Assembly (NCBI RefSeq): GCF_900102685.1
Contig: NZ_FMZA01000010.1
Coordinates: forward strand, 62,001-126,000
Direction: 5' to 3'
Origin: Melghirimyces thermohalophilus
GTDB lineage: Bacteria > Bacillota > Bacilli > Thermoactinomycetales > DSM-45169
Length of the DNA: 64,000 nucleotides
Positions 27,092 to 36,135 of the stretch are shown piece after piece (the stretch's first letter is position 1; each line of letters opens with the position of its first letter). The position numbers and the translations under genes were made by a program. A model generated the notes under the pieces. It was not told the origin of the DNA, did not search any database, and worked only from the letters and a program-made list of their open reading frames with translations.

Positions 27092-28717
27092 ATGATGAAT
27101 GTACCGCTGTTAGTGTCATCGATGCTGGAACGGGCGGAGCGGCTGTTTCCCGAGAAAGAGGTTGTTTCTAATACGGATGTGGGGATCTTCCGATACAATT
27201 ATGCGGAGATGGGGCGTCGCGCTCGAAGGCTGGCCAGCGCACTCCATCAATTGGGTGTGAGGAAGGGAGATCGGGTGGGGACCCTGGCGTGGAACCAATA
27301 TCGCCACCTGGAGGCTTATTTTGCCATCCCAGGGATGGGGGCGGTGCTTCATACAGTCAATATTCGTCTCTCTCCCGAACACCTCGTCTATGTAATCAAC
27401 CATGCCGGGGATAAGGTGCTCTTGGTTGACCAGGATTTATGGCCGAAGGTGGAAGCGGTCCGGGACCGGCTGCAGACGGTAGAAACCTTTGTGGTGATGA
27501 CTGATCAATCCCTGCCCGACACATCGGTGGAGCGGCTCTATTCCTATGAGGAACTTTTGAAAAAAGGGGAGCCGGACTTCCCCTTTCCCCGTGACCTGGA
27601 CGAAAATGATCCGGCCGGGATGTGTTATACCTCTGCCACAACTGGAAAACCAAAAGGGGTGGTTTATACTCAACGGAGTATCTACCTGCACAGTATGGCT
27701 CTGGGGCTCGCTGATGTACTCGCCCTGTCGGAAGCGGATACCTGTTTATCGGTGGTGCCGATGTTCCACGTCAATGCCTGGGGCCTGCCCTTCGCCGCCA
27801 CCTGGTTCGGCAGTAAACAGGTGTTGCCGGGCCCTCGGATGACGCCGAAGGCCATCGCTGAATTGATCGAATCGGAGAAAGTGACTCTGACCGGAGGGGT
27901 GCCGACCATCTGGATCGGTATGTTAAAAGAGCTGGAACAGAGGTCATATGATCTGTCCACGCTGCGAACCCTTCTTTTTGGTGGATCGGCGGCGCCGAAG
28001 GAGATGATCCGCGCTTACGAAGAAAAGTATGGGGTGCCTGTCCTTCATGCTTACGGTATGACGGAGACCAGTCCGGTGGTTTCTGTCGGTCGTCTGAAAA
28101 GTCATCAGCAGGGGTGTACCCCGGAAGAGAAACTGGAGTTGAAATCGAAACAAGGTTTGCCTGTCCCAGGTGTGGAGATCCGGGTGGAAGGAACCGACGG
28201 TGAAGTGGCCTGGAATGGGAAAGAGATCGGGGAGTTGCTGATTCGCGGTCCTTGGATCGCCGATGCGTATCATCAGGATGAGCGGAGTGGGGAAACGTTT
28301 CAGGATGGTTGGCTGCACACGGGGGATATGGTCACTGTGGATGAAGAAGGAGCGATCAAGATTACGGATCGGAAAAAGGACCTGATTAAAAGTGGCGGGG
28401 AATGGATCAGCTCCGTCGATCTGGAGAATGCTTTGATGGCTCACAAAGATGTTTTTGAAGCAGCAGTAGTGGCTATTCCTGACCCGAAATGGCAGGAGCG
28501 ACCCGTCGCTTGCGTCGTACTGACGGAAGAGGGCCGAGGGCGGGTGAATGAAGAGGAGCTGTTGGAGTTTTTAAGGCCGCAAGTGGCCAAGTGGTGGCTG
28601 CCTGATAAAATGATCTTTATGGACGAACTTCCCAAAACCTCTGTCGGCAAATTTTTAAAACGGGCCTTGCGGGAAGAGCTGGTGGAGCGTTTCGGCCTAA
28701 AGCAGTCGGTGGAGTAA
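27092..28717 (+). CDS. Long/medium-chain acyl-CoA ligase (AMP-binding)
   Basis: 541 residues; ATG 27092 and 27095 are both possible. Adenylate-forming enzyme that activates fatty acids to acyl-CoA. The P-loop A3 motif reads [12 protein letters not shown], with Ala where Gly is usual. Later motifs are standard: YGMTETSPV, the A7/A8 region GWLHTGDMV...[17 protein letters not shown], and the C-terminal Lys in [10 protein letters not shown]. It resembles the ligases annotated as fatty-acyl-CoA synthetases of the FadD3/Lcf type. It lies 5 kb upstream of the beta-oxidation-like cluster and may feed it. Confidence 0.9.
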   Translation: MMNVPLLVSSMLERAERLFPEKEVVSNTDVGIFRYNYAEMGRRARRLASALHQLGVRKGDRVGTLAWNQYRHLEAYFAIPGMGAVLHTVNIRLSPEHLVYVINHAGDKVLLVDQDLWPKVEAVRDRLQTVETFVVMTDQSLPDTSVERLYSYEELLKKGEPDFPFPRDLDENDPAGMCYTSATTGKPKGVVYTQRSIYLHSMALGLADVLALSEADTCLSVVPMFHVNAWGLPFAATWFGSKQVLPGPRMTPKAIAELIESEKVTLTGGVPTIWIGMLKELEQRSYDLSTLRTLLFGGSAAPKEMIRAYEEKYGVPVLHAYGMTETSPVVSVGRLKSHQQGCTPEEKLELKSKQGLPVPGVEIRVEGTDGEVAWNGKEIGELLIRGPWIADAYHQDERSGETFQDGWLHTGDMVTVDEEGAIKITDRKKDLIKSGGEWISSVDLENALMAHKDVFEAAVVAIPDPKWQERPVACVVLTEEGRGRVNEEELLEFLRPQVAKWWLPDKMIFMDELPKTSVGKFLKRALREELVERFGLKQSVE

Positions 28718-28838
28718 CCGATGAAAAGCGATCCCAAGGTCGCACCTTTAAAAAAACTTTTATGAAAAAGGTTTTAATGCTTCAGCGTTGAGGAAAAAGA
28801 AAGATGGACGAAAAACAGTTGAATTGGAGGTTCGCACC

Positions 28839-29390
28839 TTGGCTAAAGTATTGATTTTAACCGGTGATGCGGCGGAAGCCTTGGAAGTCTTCTACCCTTA
28901 TTACCGTCTGTTGGAAGAGGGTCACGAAGCGGTGATCGCCGCGCCGAGTAAGAAAAAATTGCAGACAGTGGTTCATGATTTCGTCCCGCCGATGGAAACC
29001 TTTACTGAGCGGATGGCTTATGGCTTGGATGCTCATGTCTCCTTCGATGATGTCAACCCTGCCGACTATGATGGGTTGATCATCCCCGGCGGCCGCGCGC
29101 CGGAGCATATCCGGATGCATCCGCGCGTACCGGAAATCGTGAAGCATTTCTTCGACGAGAACAAACCGGTGGGGGCGATCTGCCATGCGGCCCTCGTCTT
29201 TGCCGTTGTTCCGGGAGTGACCCAGGGACGCGAGTTGACCGCCTTCGGCAATTGCCGACCAGAGGTGGAACAAGCCGGTGGTAAATATATTGACGAAAAC
29301 CTTCATACCGAAGGCAATCTGGTTTCCGGACAAGCCTGGCCGGATTTGCCCGGCTTTATGAAGGAATTCCTGAAGCTGATCAATCAGTGA
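28839..29390 (+). CDS. DJ-1/PfpI family protein
   Basis: 183 residues from a TTG eight bases after GGAGG. The nucleophile elbow AICHAALVFA supplies the Cys, and the oxyanion-type IPGGRAPEHIR motif precedes it. The family includes glyoxalase/deglycase-type and chaperone-like enzymes; the older protease label is doubtful. A terminator follows, so it is probably transcribed alone or from the acyl-CoA ligase promoter. Confidence 0.88.
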   Translation: MAKVLILTGDAAEALEVFYPYYRLLEEGHEAVIAAPSKKKLQTVVHDFVPPMETFTERMAYGLDAHVSFDDVNPADYDGLIIPGGRAPEHIRMHPRVPEIVKHFFDENKPVGAICHAALVFAVVPGVTQGRELTAFGNCRPEVEQAGGKYIDENLHTEGNLVSGQAWPDLPGFMKEFLKLINQ

Positions 29391-29404
29391 TCGCATAGCT
29401 TCTG

Positions 29405-29433
29405 CCCCCGCCTGATAGGCGGGGGTTTTCTTT
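29405..29433 (+). terminator. Terminator
   Basis: CCCCCGCCT/AGGCGGGGG stem, loop GAT, followed by TTTTCTTTT. Confidence 0.92.
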
Positions 29434-29592
29434 TGCCTTAGATTCCCTCCCGCACATCTTCACAAATCTGTTACAATAATTATGTGAGAGGCTAATGTAG
29501 GGAGTCTGTTATATTTGTAATGGCCGGACTTTTCATTATCATGTAAACAAACAGTTGCCTCTTAATCTGATACGGTTTTGGGGAGGGAAACC

Positions 29593-31122
29593 ATGGCAGA
29601 TTTAAACCAGAACGCGGATTCTGCTGAAATGCAGTTGGCGGATTCTGCTGAAATGCAGTTGAAGGAAGCAGCTGGAAGAAAGACTGTAGAGAACCTGGAT
29701 TTTCGATTGGGGGCTTTCGGTGCCTCGGTGCCGATGTTATTTTTTGTCATCTGGGCGGTGACGACCAGTCTGCTGGATATTACCTCGGAGTTGGGTCTGG
29801 TTTTGGGAGCAGTGATCGGCCTCGCCCTCGGCCTGTTTCTGTCAAAGAGCAAATGGGCCGATTACGCCCAGGGGATTTTTGACGGTATGGCCCAACCCGT
29901 CGGGGTGATCGCCATCGTGGCCTGGTTCTGGGCGGGAATGTTTGCCCAGGTGCTCCAGACCGGAGGGTTGGTGGAAGGCCTGGTATGGCTCGGTAAGATC
30001 TCCGGTTTATCTGGCTCGATGTTTGCGGCACTCACCTTCTTGTTGGCTGCGCTATTTTCAACCGCTGTCGGAACCGGATATGGTACGACCGTCGCTTTCT
30101 GTACATTGATGTACCCGGCAGGGGTGGCGATGGGGGCGGACCCAGTGATCCTTTTTGCTGCCATTCTCAGTGGTGCCTCTTTCGGGGACAACTTGGCTCC
30201 GGTCTCTGATACCACCATTGTATCCGCTGTCACCCAGGGGGCGGATGTTCCCGGGGTGGTCCGATCCCGGGTGAAGTACAGCTTGGCAGCAGCCTTTCCC
30301 GCTTTGGTGTTGTTTTCCCTCTTGGGGGGAGGCAGCGGCCAAGGGGTCGATCAGCAAACGGCGATGGCTGCGATGCAGGAATCATCCAACCCTGCTGGTT
30401 TGATCCTGTTAATTCCCTTTGCCCTTGTGATCTTTCTCGCTCTCAGGGGGCAGCACCTGATCACCTCGCTCACATGGGGGATCATAACGGCCGTCCCCTT
30501 GATCCTGGTGACCCACTTGGGCAGCTTCAGCGATTTTATCCGTTTTAACCCGAATTCGGAAAATGTTGTAGAGGGGGCTCTGGTTGAAGGGATCTCCGGC
30601 TATATGAACATGGCCATCCTGATCCTTTTGATCGTGGCCGCGTCCCACTTGATGCGTCTGGGAGGAACGATGAACGCCATCACCGATGTGCTGAATCGTT
30701 GGATTCGCGGTGTGGTGCGCCGGGCGGAACTGGCGATCTGGGGAATTGTATCTATTTTGAACAGTTTGATCACTATCAATACCGCCGCGGAAATCGCCGC
30801 TGCTCCCTTTGTGAAGGAGATCGGGGAGAAAGAGGGGATTCACCCTTATCGCAGAGCCAATTTCTTGGATGCGATCAGCTCCGCCTTGGGCTATATCTTC
30901 CCCTGGGGGGCTGCTCTTCTCCTCGGATGGACGACCATCGGCGACATGACAGAAAAATATGATTGGCTGCCTACAGTCGCTCCGACCGAAGTCTTCCCTT
31001 ATGTCTTCCATGGATGGTTCCTGGTGCTGGTGATGCTGATTGCTGCCCTCACCGGTTGGGGTCTCCGCTATACAGGGAAAAATGGGGAAGAACTGAAAGA
31101 GCGCCCGAAGAAATCTTCATGA
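29593..31122 (+). CDS. NhaC-type Na+/H+ antiporter family protein
   Basis: 509 residues from the ATG behind GGGAGGG. About eleven membrane helices. The NhaC-family signature ILSGASFGDNLAPVSDTT is present, and a second half with NTAAEIAAAPFV. Likely exchanges Na+ or an organic ion for H+; the substrate is not certain, since related proteins are amino acid/malate antiporters. The cytoplasmic N terminus holds an exact 24-bp tandem duplication (29614-29661) encoding ADSAEMQL twice. A terminator follows the stop. Confidence 0.88.
   Translation: MADLNQNADSAEMQLADSAEMQLKEAAGRKTVENLDFRLGAFGASVPMLFFVIWAVTTSLLDITSELGLVLGAVIGLALGLFLSKSKWADYAQGIFDGMAQPVGVIAIVAWFWAGMFAQVLQTGGLVEGLVWLGKISGLSGSMFAALTFLLAALFSTAVGTGYGTTVAFCTLMYPAGVAMGADPVILFAAILSGASFGDNLAPVSDTTIVSAVTQGADVPGVVRSRVKYSLAAAFPALVLFSLLGGGSGQGVDQQTAMAAMQESSNPAGLILLIPFALVIFLALRGQHLITSLTWGIITAVPLILVTHLGSFSDFIRFNPNSENVVEGALVEGISGYMNMAILILLIVAASHLMRLGGTMNAITDVLNRWIRGVVRRAELAIWGIVSILNSLITINTAAEIAAAPFVKEIGEKEGIHPYRRANFLDAISSALGYIFPWGAALLLGWTTIGDMTEKYDWLPTVAPTEVFPYVFHGWFLVLVMLIAALTGWGLRYTGKNGEELKERPKKSS
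29614..29661 (+). repeat. 24-bp tandem duplication inside the NhaC-type gene
   Basis: Two exact head-to-tail copies (29614-29637 and 29638-29661) keep the frame and repeat eight residues in the N-terminal tail. Confidence 0.95.
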
Positions 31123-31160
31123 TCCCAGGGTTTTCCCTTTTGGTAGAAGCGTATTTGCAG

Positions 31161-31191
31161 ATTGCCGACGGATCGCCGTCGGCAATTTTTT
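31161..31191 (+). terminator. Terminator of the NhaC-type gene
   Basis: Perfect 11-bp stem ATTGCCGACGG/CCGTCGGCAAT, loop ATCG, followed by TTTTT. Confidence 0.93.
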
Positions 31192-31261
31192 ATCCCGATT
31201 GCCAGCCCGACCAGATTTTTGATAGAGTGGTGCGCAGATTGTGATCACTGGAGGAGAGCCG

Positions 31262-32128
31262 ATGGAGCCTTTATATTGCACCTCCTGGGGCAGGGTGGAG
31301 GAATTGAAACGAGTGGAAGGACTGTTGCCCCGGATCGGGGTGAGTGTTTCGGAGTTGCTCGTGTTTGTTCCCCTGGAGCAAAAGCTAGTCCGTGTCTCCG
31401 AGACAAAAGAAGAGCGGGTTCCATTGGAGCCGCTCCACCGGGAAATCCATTTTGTGCAAACATTGCCTGATCAACGTTATCTTTTAGTGTCCGCTTTTTC
31501 AGGAAATGAGGGGGAACCGAACGCCTTTGTCTATGACCGGGAAGGAAACCGGCTCCACTCTTTTTCCGTGGGTGATGGGGTGGAAGATGTCCAGACGGTG
31601 GGTGGCCGGATTTGGATCGGATATACGGAAGACGGGATCAACGGGGAACACCCCCTCAGTCAACAGGGACTGGTCTGTCTCGACCAAGAGGGACACCTTT
31701 TGTTTAGTTACCGGCAAGCAGCCCAACGACAAGGGCTTCCTGAAATCTGGGATTGCTACGCCTTTAACGCCTTCCCCAGCGGGGAGACCTGGGTCTACTA
31801 TTATGCCGATCACCTGATGGCTCGGCTGGATGGCTTTCAAATTCAACAATTTTGGAAGGGAGGTCCAGTGCTCAACTGGCGCTCCCCTCTGAACCGTGCC
31901 GGCGGATTTGTCTTACGGAATCGGCAACTTCTCTTTGCCACTCCCCGGCGGGAGGTGTATCGGGCATCCTTGGGACAGAGTTCGCTGGAACGACTGAAGC
32001 CAGTCGATCGGGAAGGAAAAGAGATTCGTTTTGATCGATACTGGACAAGGGATTCTCGGCTGTTTTTTATGCAAGGAGCCGACGTTTATCTAGCTGACCT
32101 GAATTCCCGCAGATCACTCAACAGATAA
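31262..32128 (+). CDS. Hypothetical protein, possible beta-propeller
   Basis: 288 residues from the ATG behind GGAGGAG; a GTG at 31241 is an unlikely alternative. No signal peptide or membrane helix. The sequence is rich in predicted short strands with Trp/Tyr and Gly turns (VYDREGNRLHSFSVGDG, CLDQEGHLLFSYR, WVYYYADHLMARLDG). These look like repeated propeller blades, but I do not recognise a family. A GC-rich hairpin (32135-32160) follows. Confidence 0.65.
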   Translation: MEPLYCTSWGRVEELKRVEGLLPRIGVSVSELLVFVPLEQKLVRVSETKEERVPLEPLHREIHFVQTLPDQRYLLVSAFSGNEGEPNAFVYDREGNRLHSFSVGDGVEDVQTVGGRIWIGYTEDGINGEHPLSQQGLVCLDQEGHLLFSYRQAAQRQGLPEIWDCYAFNAFPSGETWVYYYADHLMARLDGFQIQQFWKGGPVLNWRSPLNRAGGFVLRNRQLLFATPRREVYRASLGQSSLERLKPVDREGKEIRFDRYWTRDSRLFFMQGADVYLADLNSRRSLNR

Positions 32129-32134
32129 GCACCG

Positions 32135-32160
32135 CCATCCCGGGTTTCGGCCCGGGATGG
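32135..32160 (+). terminator. GC-rich hairpin, weak terminator
   Basis: CCATCCCGGG/CCCGGGATGG stem, loop TTTCGG; only TTG follows, so termination is uncertain. Confidence 0.45.
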
Positions 32161-32223
32161 TTGCGTGAAGCAGGTTTTTGCAGGAGTTTTACTAAAGGAG
32201 TCGAAATCCTCTATAATCGGGGA

Positions 32224-32870
32224 TCATGTCTGATCTTGTCGGGCGGCTGAGGTAGCGGTTGAGGTGATCACCTGTGGCGAACCTGAGGCGGGTAGGGACC
32301 CTGAAATGAGCCTCGGCCCTGAAGGGAAAAAGGAACGTTTTTCCCAGGGACACGGTGTCGCCGGCGCTGTTTGTGACTGCTGCCTATTGTACGTCGTCAT
32401 TGGTATCTGAAGATCCCGATGAGGAGATTGGGGTCAGTATGCGGCGGATGGATCAACGGCATCTGACACTACACTCTATCAAGATCCATCCGGACAAATC
32501 ATTGCATCTATGCGGATCCTGCTGACTTAGCGGTAGTGTGTCGGATTAGCTATGGAAGAACATCTGTCCGGCGATAGCGCCCACAAGCGGGACAGGTGGC
32601 CGCAGGGAGGGAAAAATCAGAGCCTTACCGTTGTCGGATACGGGATGAAAGAGGCTAGAGGGCTGAAAACGAGGCCTGGTGTCGATTTTTGCAAAGCCTG
32701 TTAACGGCGACTCCGGCAGTACTAACTGCGTGGTGCAATCGCGGTGACGAGAGATGAGATGTCCGCTCCACCAACACCACTTACCGTATTAGGCTCGGGG
32801 CTTATTGAAAAAGAGTTTGTCCCATCTTAAATGGGGGGCAAGGGGGAGGTCGAAGTAGGCCTCCTTTCGG
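32224..32870 (+). ncRNA. Candidate large structured RNA (about 600-650 nt; possibly OLE)
   Basis: The 950 bp between the hypothetical gene and the acyl-CoA dehydrogenase contain no gene. A perfect TATAAT lies at 32212-32217 (-35 weak). Stems include the palindrome AGGTGATCACCT (32262-32273), GAGGC/GCCTC (32285-32313), GGGAAAAA/TTTTTCCC (32324-32345), CGGATGGATC/GATCCATCCG (32445-32492), ACACTAC/GTAGTGT (32466-32539) and the long-range CCGGACA/TGTCCGG (32490-32571, exclusive with part of the former). GGAGG/CCTCC plus TTTC at 32845-32867 may end it. Size and host type recall OLE RNA, but no oapA gene is adjacent; the family name is a guess. Confidence 0.6.
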
Positions 32871-32895
32871 TGCGAGCTCTTTTCTTGGACTCAAA

Positions 32896-32911
32896 CATAT
32901 CCCGGAATATG
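32896..32911 (+). promoter_or_regulatory. Possible activator-binding dyad
   Basis: CATAT-CCCGGA-ATATG, about 125 bp upstream of the expected sigma-L transcription start, a usual distance for an enhancer site. A second dyad CCCCT-GCCGTT-AGGGG lies at 32983-32998. Speculative. Confidence 0.3.
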
Positions 32912-33009
32912 CGAAATCGACTTATATTTTGTATCCAAAGGAAACAAACTGTCGTCCTTTTAGTAAATGGATGGGTGGAAAACCCCTGCCGTTAGGGGAA
33001 ACTTTCTGG

Positions 33010-33026
33010 TTGGCATGAATTTTGCT
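33010..33026 (+). promoter_or_regulatory. Sigma-L (sigma-54) type promoter of the acyl-CoA cluster
   Basis: TTGGCATGAATTTTGCT. The invariant GG (33012-33013) and GC (33024-33025) are exactly ten bases apart, fitting the -24/-12 consensus TTGGCAC-N5-TTGCW with one change. A sigma-54 activator gene lies at 38733-40100 in the same cluster. Confidence 0.78.
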
Positions 33027-33082
33027 TAAAATAAAGGGGTGCGGCTGTCCATTTCCATTCCCTCTGTTAAAGGAGCATGTCT

Positions 33083-34300
33083 ATGGACTTCCAATACAGT
33101 GATCGAGTACGAAAGCTGATCGATCAACTGACCGATTTTATGGAGGAAGTGGTTTACCCTAACGAGGCTGTCTACATGGAACAGTTGCGGGAGGGTGGAG
33201 ACCGGTGGCAGGTTCCTCCCGTCATGGAGGAGATGAAAAAGAAAGCTCGGCAGGCGGGGTTGTGGAACCTCTTTCTGCCTGACAGTGACCACGGCGGGGG
33301 CTTAAACAACCTGGAGTACGCTCCCCTGTGTGAAGTGATGGGACGTTCCGCGATTGCTCCAGAGGTATTCAATTGCAATGCTCCCGATACAGGAAATATG
33401 GAGGTGCTGGAACGGTACGGAACGGAAGAACAAAAACAACGCTGGCTCCGTCCCCTGTTGGATGGGGAGATTCGCTCCTGTTTTTCCATGACGGAACCGG
33501 ATGTGGCTTCTTCGGATGCTACCAACATGGAAACGACGATCACCCGAGACGGGGATGAATATATCATCAACGGCCGCAAATGGTGGTCTTCCGGCGCGGG
33601 AGATCCCCGTTGCCGCATCGCGATCGTGATGGGCAGAAGCAATCCCGATGCTCCCCGGCACGAACAACATTCCATGATCCTCGTGCCGCTGGATACCCCA
33701 GGGGTGCGAATTGAGCGAATGTTACCCGTCTTCGGTTATGATCACGCTCCTCACGGCCACGGGGAGATTGTATACGATCAGGTGCGCGTTCCCCGAGAGA
33801 ATATGATCTGGGGGGAGGGCAAAGGGTTTGCCATCGCCCAGGGGCGCCTCGGACCGGGGCGGATCCATCACTGCATGCGCCTGATCGGAGCGGCGGAACG
33901 GGCCCTGGAACTGATGACGGATCGGGTCAAAAAACGGGTCGCCTTCGGCAAGCCCTTATCTGATCAAGGGGTGATCCGGGAGTGGATCGCCGATTCCCGG
34001 ATCGAGATCGAACAGGCCCGCCTGTTGACATTGAAAGCGGCCTATATGATGGATACCGTCGGAAATCGGGTGGCCCGCAAAGAGATCTCCATGATCAAGG
34101 TGGTGGCACCCAATGTGGCCCAACGGGTGATCGACCGAGCGATCCAAGCCTTCGGCGGCGCTGGGGTGAGCGATGATGTGCCTTTGGCCGCCATGTGGGC
34201 CAACACGCGCACGCTTCGCCTGGCCGACGGTCCCGACGAGGTTCATCGCCGCGCGGTGGCCAAGCTGGAGCTGGCGGAGCGGGAGAAGGTGATCCGGTGA
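33083..34300 (+). CDS. ACAD10/11-like acyl-CoA dehydrogenase
   Basis: 405 residues from the ATG eight bases after AAAGGAG; an ATG at 33077 is too close to the ribosome site. FAD-dependent enzyme with the three-domain ACAD fold: [16 protein letters not shown] and [11 protein letters not shown] contact FAD, and [19 protein letters not shown] precedes the C-terminal helical domain. The ending [17 protein letters not shown] is typical of the ACAD10/11 branch. In that branch the dehydrogenase works with an APH-type kinase on 4-hydroxyacyl-CoA. The kinase gene is two genes downstream. First gene after the sigma-L promoter; the stop overlaps the next GTG start. Confidence 0.9.
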   Translation: MDFQYSDRVRKLIDQLTDFMEEVVYPNEAVYMEQLREGGDRWQVPPVMEEMKKKARQAGLWNLFLPDSDHGGGLNNLEYAPLCEVMGRSAIAPEVFNCNAPDTGNMEVLERYGTEEQKQRWLRPLLDGEIRSCFSMTEPDVASSDATNMETTITRDGDEYIINGRKWWSSGAGDPRCRIAIVMGRSNPDAPRHEQHSMILVPLDTPGVRIERMLPVFGYDHAPHGHGEIVYDQVRVPRENMIWGEGKGFAIAQGRLGPGRIHHCMRLIGAAERALELMTDRVKKRVAFGKPLSDQGVIREWIADSRIEIEQARLLTLKAAYMMDTVGNRVARKEISMIKVVAPNVAQRVIDRAIQAFGGAGVSDDVPLAAMWANTRTLRLADGPDEVHRRAVAKLELAEREKVIR

Positions 34301-35028
34301 ACCTGCTCCGTGTCTGGATGCGGAAGGAGGAGATCGATCCGGCAAAGCTCGCGGGGGGTGTTGCCGTGGTGATCGATGTGCTCCTGGCCACCACCACCAT
34401 GTTGACAGCGTTAGATGCCGGCGCCCGGCGAGTGATCCCCGCCGGCAGTCCGGAAGCGGTCCGTCAGCTGAGGCGGCAACTGGGCCGTGGAAAATATCTG
34501 ATTGGTGGCGAGGATCAAGGACTGCCGGTAGATGGCTTCGATTGCGGCCCTTTTCCCGACGAATTTGGAGCCGATTCCGTTCAGGGACGGGATGTGGTGT
34601 TTCTTTCCACCAACGGTACCCGGGCCGTCCATGCTGCCCGCTCGGCGGAGGTGTTGACGGTGGCCTGTCTTCGTAACGTTCCGGCAGTGGCCCGTTTTCT
34701 GGATACGGTGGATGCTCCGGTCACCCTGATCTGTTCCGGTTCTGCCGGCCGGGTCTCGTGGGAGGACAGCCTCTGTGCGGCGGCTATTTTGGCCCGATTA
34801 AACCGGACGGAACGCCCCCTCAATGATGCGGCGGTGTTGCTGAAAGACTGGGGCAGTCGCCTGACGGATCAATGGCTGGAACATTTGATGAAAGGCCGGG
34901 TGGGCCGTTGGTTTATGGAGCATGGGCGGAAGGAGACTCTGCGGTTCGCGGCGCGATACGGCGCGAGCGAAACCGTTCCCCTCCTGCAGGACGGTAGCCT
35001 GACAGCTCCACAAACACCCATCTTCTAA
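34297..35028 (+). CDS. ComB-family phosphatase (2-phosphosulfolactate phosphatase-like)
   Basis: 243 residues from a GTG that overlaps the preceding stop codon. ComB fold motifs: [35 protein letters not shown] and LSTNGTRAV. Characterised members hydrolyse 2-phosphosulfolactate in coenzyme M or sulfolactate synthesis. No other sulfolactate genes are here, and tight coupling to an acyl-CoA dehydrogenase and a kinase suggests a different phosphoester substrate. That is inference. Confidence 0.82.
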   Translation: MNLLRVWMRKEEIDPAKLAGGVAVVIDVLLATTTMLTALDAGARRVIPAGSPEAVRQLRRQLGRGKYLIGGEDQGLPVDGFDCGPFPDEFGADSVQGRDVVFLSTNGTRAVHAARSAEVLTVACLRNVPAVARFLDTVDAPVTLICSGSAGRVSWEDSLCAAAILARLNRTERPLNDAAVLLKDWGSRLTDQWLEHLMKGRVGRWFMEHGRKETLRFAARYGASETVPLLQDGSLTAPQTPIF

Positions 35029-35046
35029 AAGGGGAGGCGAACATAT

Positions 35047-36108
35047 ATGAGTCGAGATGGGACGATACCGGTCCGCCCGGGAGAGGAGTTGCAGTTGGAG
35101 GTGTTGGAACCTTTTCTGCGGGAACGCCTGGAGATACCTGCCGCTCCGCTGGAGGTGTCCCAGTTTCCCTCCGGTGCCTCCAACCTGACCTATCTGCTTC
35201 GCGCCGGGGAGTGGGAGGCGGTCCTGCGACGCCCTCCTTTCGGCCCGCTTCCGCCGAAGGCCCACGACATGGTGCGGGAAGCGGGGCTGTTGAAGCGGAT
35301 TCATCCCGCTTTTCCCCTGGCGCCCGATCCTTTGCTGATTGTGGAGGATTCAGCGTTGTTGGGGGCTCCCTTTTACCTGATGGAGCGGCGTCGGGGAATC
35401 GTTCTGGATGACCGTTTCCCCGACGATCTGCCCCATACCCCGGAACGGGGCCGCCAGATCTCCGCTGCCATGGTCGATACGCTGGTCCGGCTGCATGATG
35501 TCGATTGGAAGCAGGCGGGACTGGGCGATTTCGGCAAACCGGACGGGTTTATGGAACGGCAGGTTCGAGGATGGATCGGCCGGTATGAAAAGGCGAAAAC
35601 CGATGAATGGGAAGGGGTGGAGCACCTCTGCCGCTGGCTGACCGACAATGTGCCGACCAGCCCAGCGGCGACGGTGATCCATAACGATTTCAAGCTGAAC
35701 AACATGTTGCTGGATCCCCGCGACCCGGGTCGACCGATGGCGGTGGTCGATTGGGAGATGGCGACCATCGGCGATCCGCTCTTTGATCTGGCGGTTGCCC
35801 TTGGCTATTGGGTGCGGCCGGACGATCCGGAGGAGCTGAGAAATGTATTGCCGACGGTAACTGTGCTGCCGGGCTTTTATTCCAAGGAAGAATTCCTGCA
35901 AGCTTATGCGGAAAAGAGCGGCCGCGACGTTTCTTCCTTCCACTTCTATCTTACCTTTGCGTATTTTAAACTGGCGGTTATCCTGCAACAGATATACGCC
36001 CGTTGGAAGCATGGGCAGACAAAGGATCCCCGTTTTGCCGGTTTCGGTGAGCGGGTTCGCAATCTGATTCAGCACGCTGATGGATTAGCCCGCGCAGGTC
36101 GGTTGTAA
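35047..36108 (+). CDS. APH-type phosphotransferase (ACAD10/11 kinase-like)
   Basis: 353 residues with the aminoglycoside phosphotransferase/choline kinase fold. The substrate-side motif SGASNLTYLL is followed by the catalytic loop HNDFKLNNML and the Mg-binding VVDWEMATIGDPLFDLA. The same domain is fused to an acyl-CoA dehydrogenase in mammalian ACAD10/11, and the separate LvaA phosphorylates 4-hydroxyacyl-CoA in Pseudomonas levulinate catabolism. The same role is proposed here because of the ACAD neighbour. Antibiotic resistance is unlikely. Confidence 0.87.
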   Translation: MSRDGTIPVRPGEELQLEVLEPFLRERLEIPAAPLEVSQFPSGASNLTYLLRAGEWEAVLRRPPFGPLPPKAHDMVREAGLLKRIHPAFPLAPDPLLIVEDSALLGAPFYLMERRRGIVLDDRFPDDLPHTPERGRQISAAMVDTLVRLHDVDWKQAGLGDFGKPDGFMERQVRGWIGRYEKAKTDEWEGVEHLCRWLTDNVPTSPAATVIHNDFKLNNMLLDPRDPGRPMAVVDWEMATIGDPLFDLAVALGYWVRPDDPEELRNVLPTVTVLPGFYSKEEFLQAYAEKSGRDVSSFHFYLTFAYFKLAVILQQIYARWKHGQTKDPRFAGFGERVRNLIQHADGLARAGRL

Positions 36109-36135
36109 CTATAAATCAGGAGAGGGGTGCTTTCC

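Noticed and set aside
32224-32870. tmRNA or RNase P RNA for the large structured region
   Set aside because: Lacks the tRNA-like ends and tag frame of tmRNA, and the GAGGAAAGTCC and ACAGAA motifs of RNase P. The CTCCACCA at 32766-32773 is not part of a T-arm/acceptor structure.
35047-36108. Aminoglycoside resistance phosphotransferase
   Set aside because: Only the fold is shared; context is acyl-CoA metabolism and the sequence resembles ACAD10/11-type kinases.
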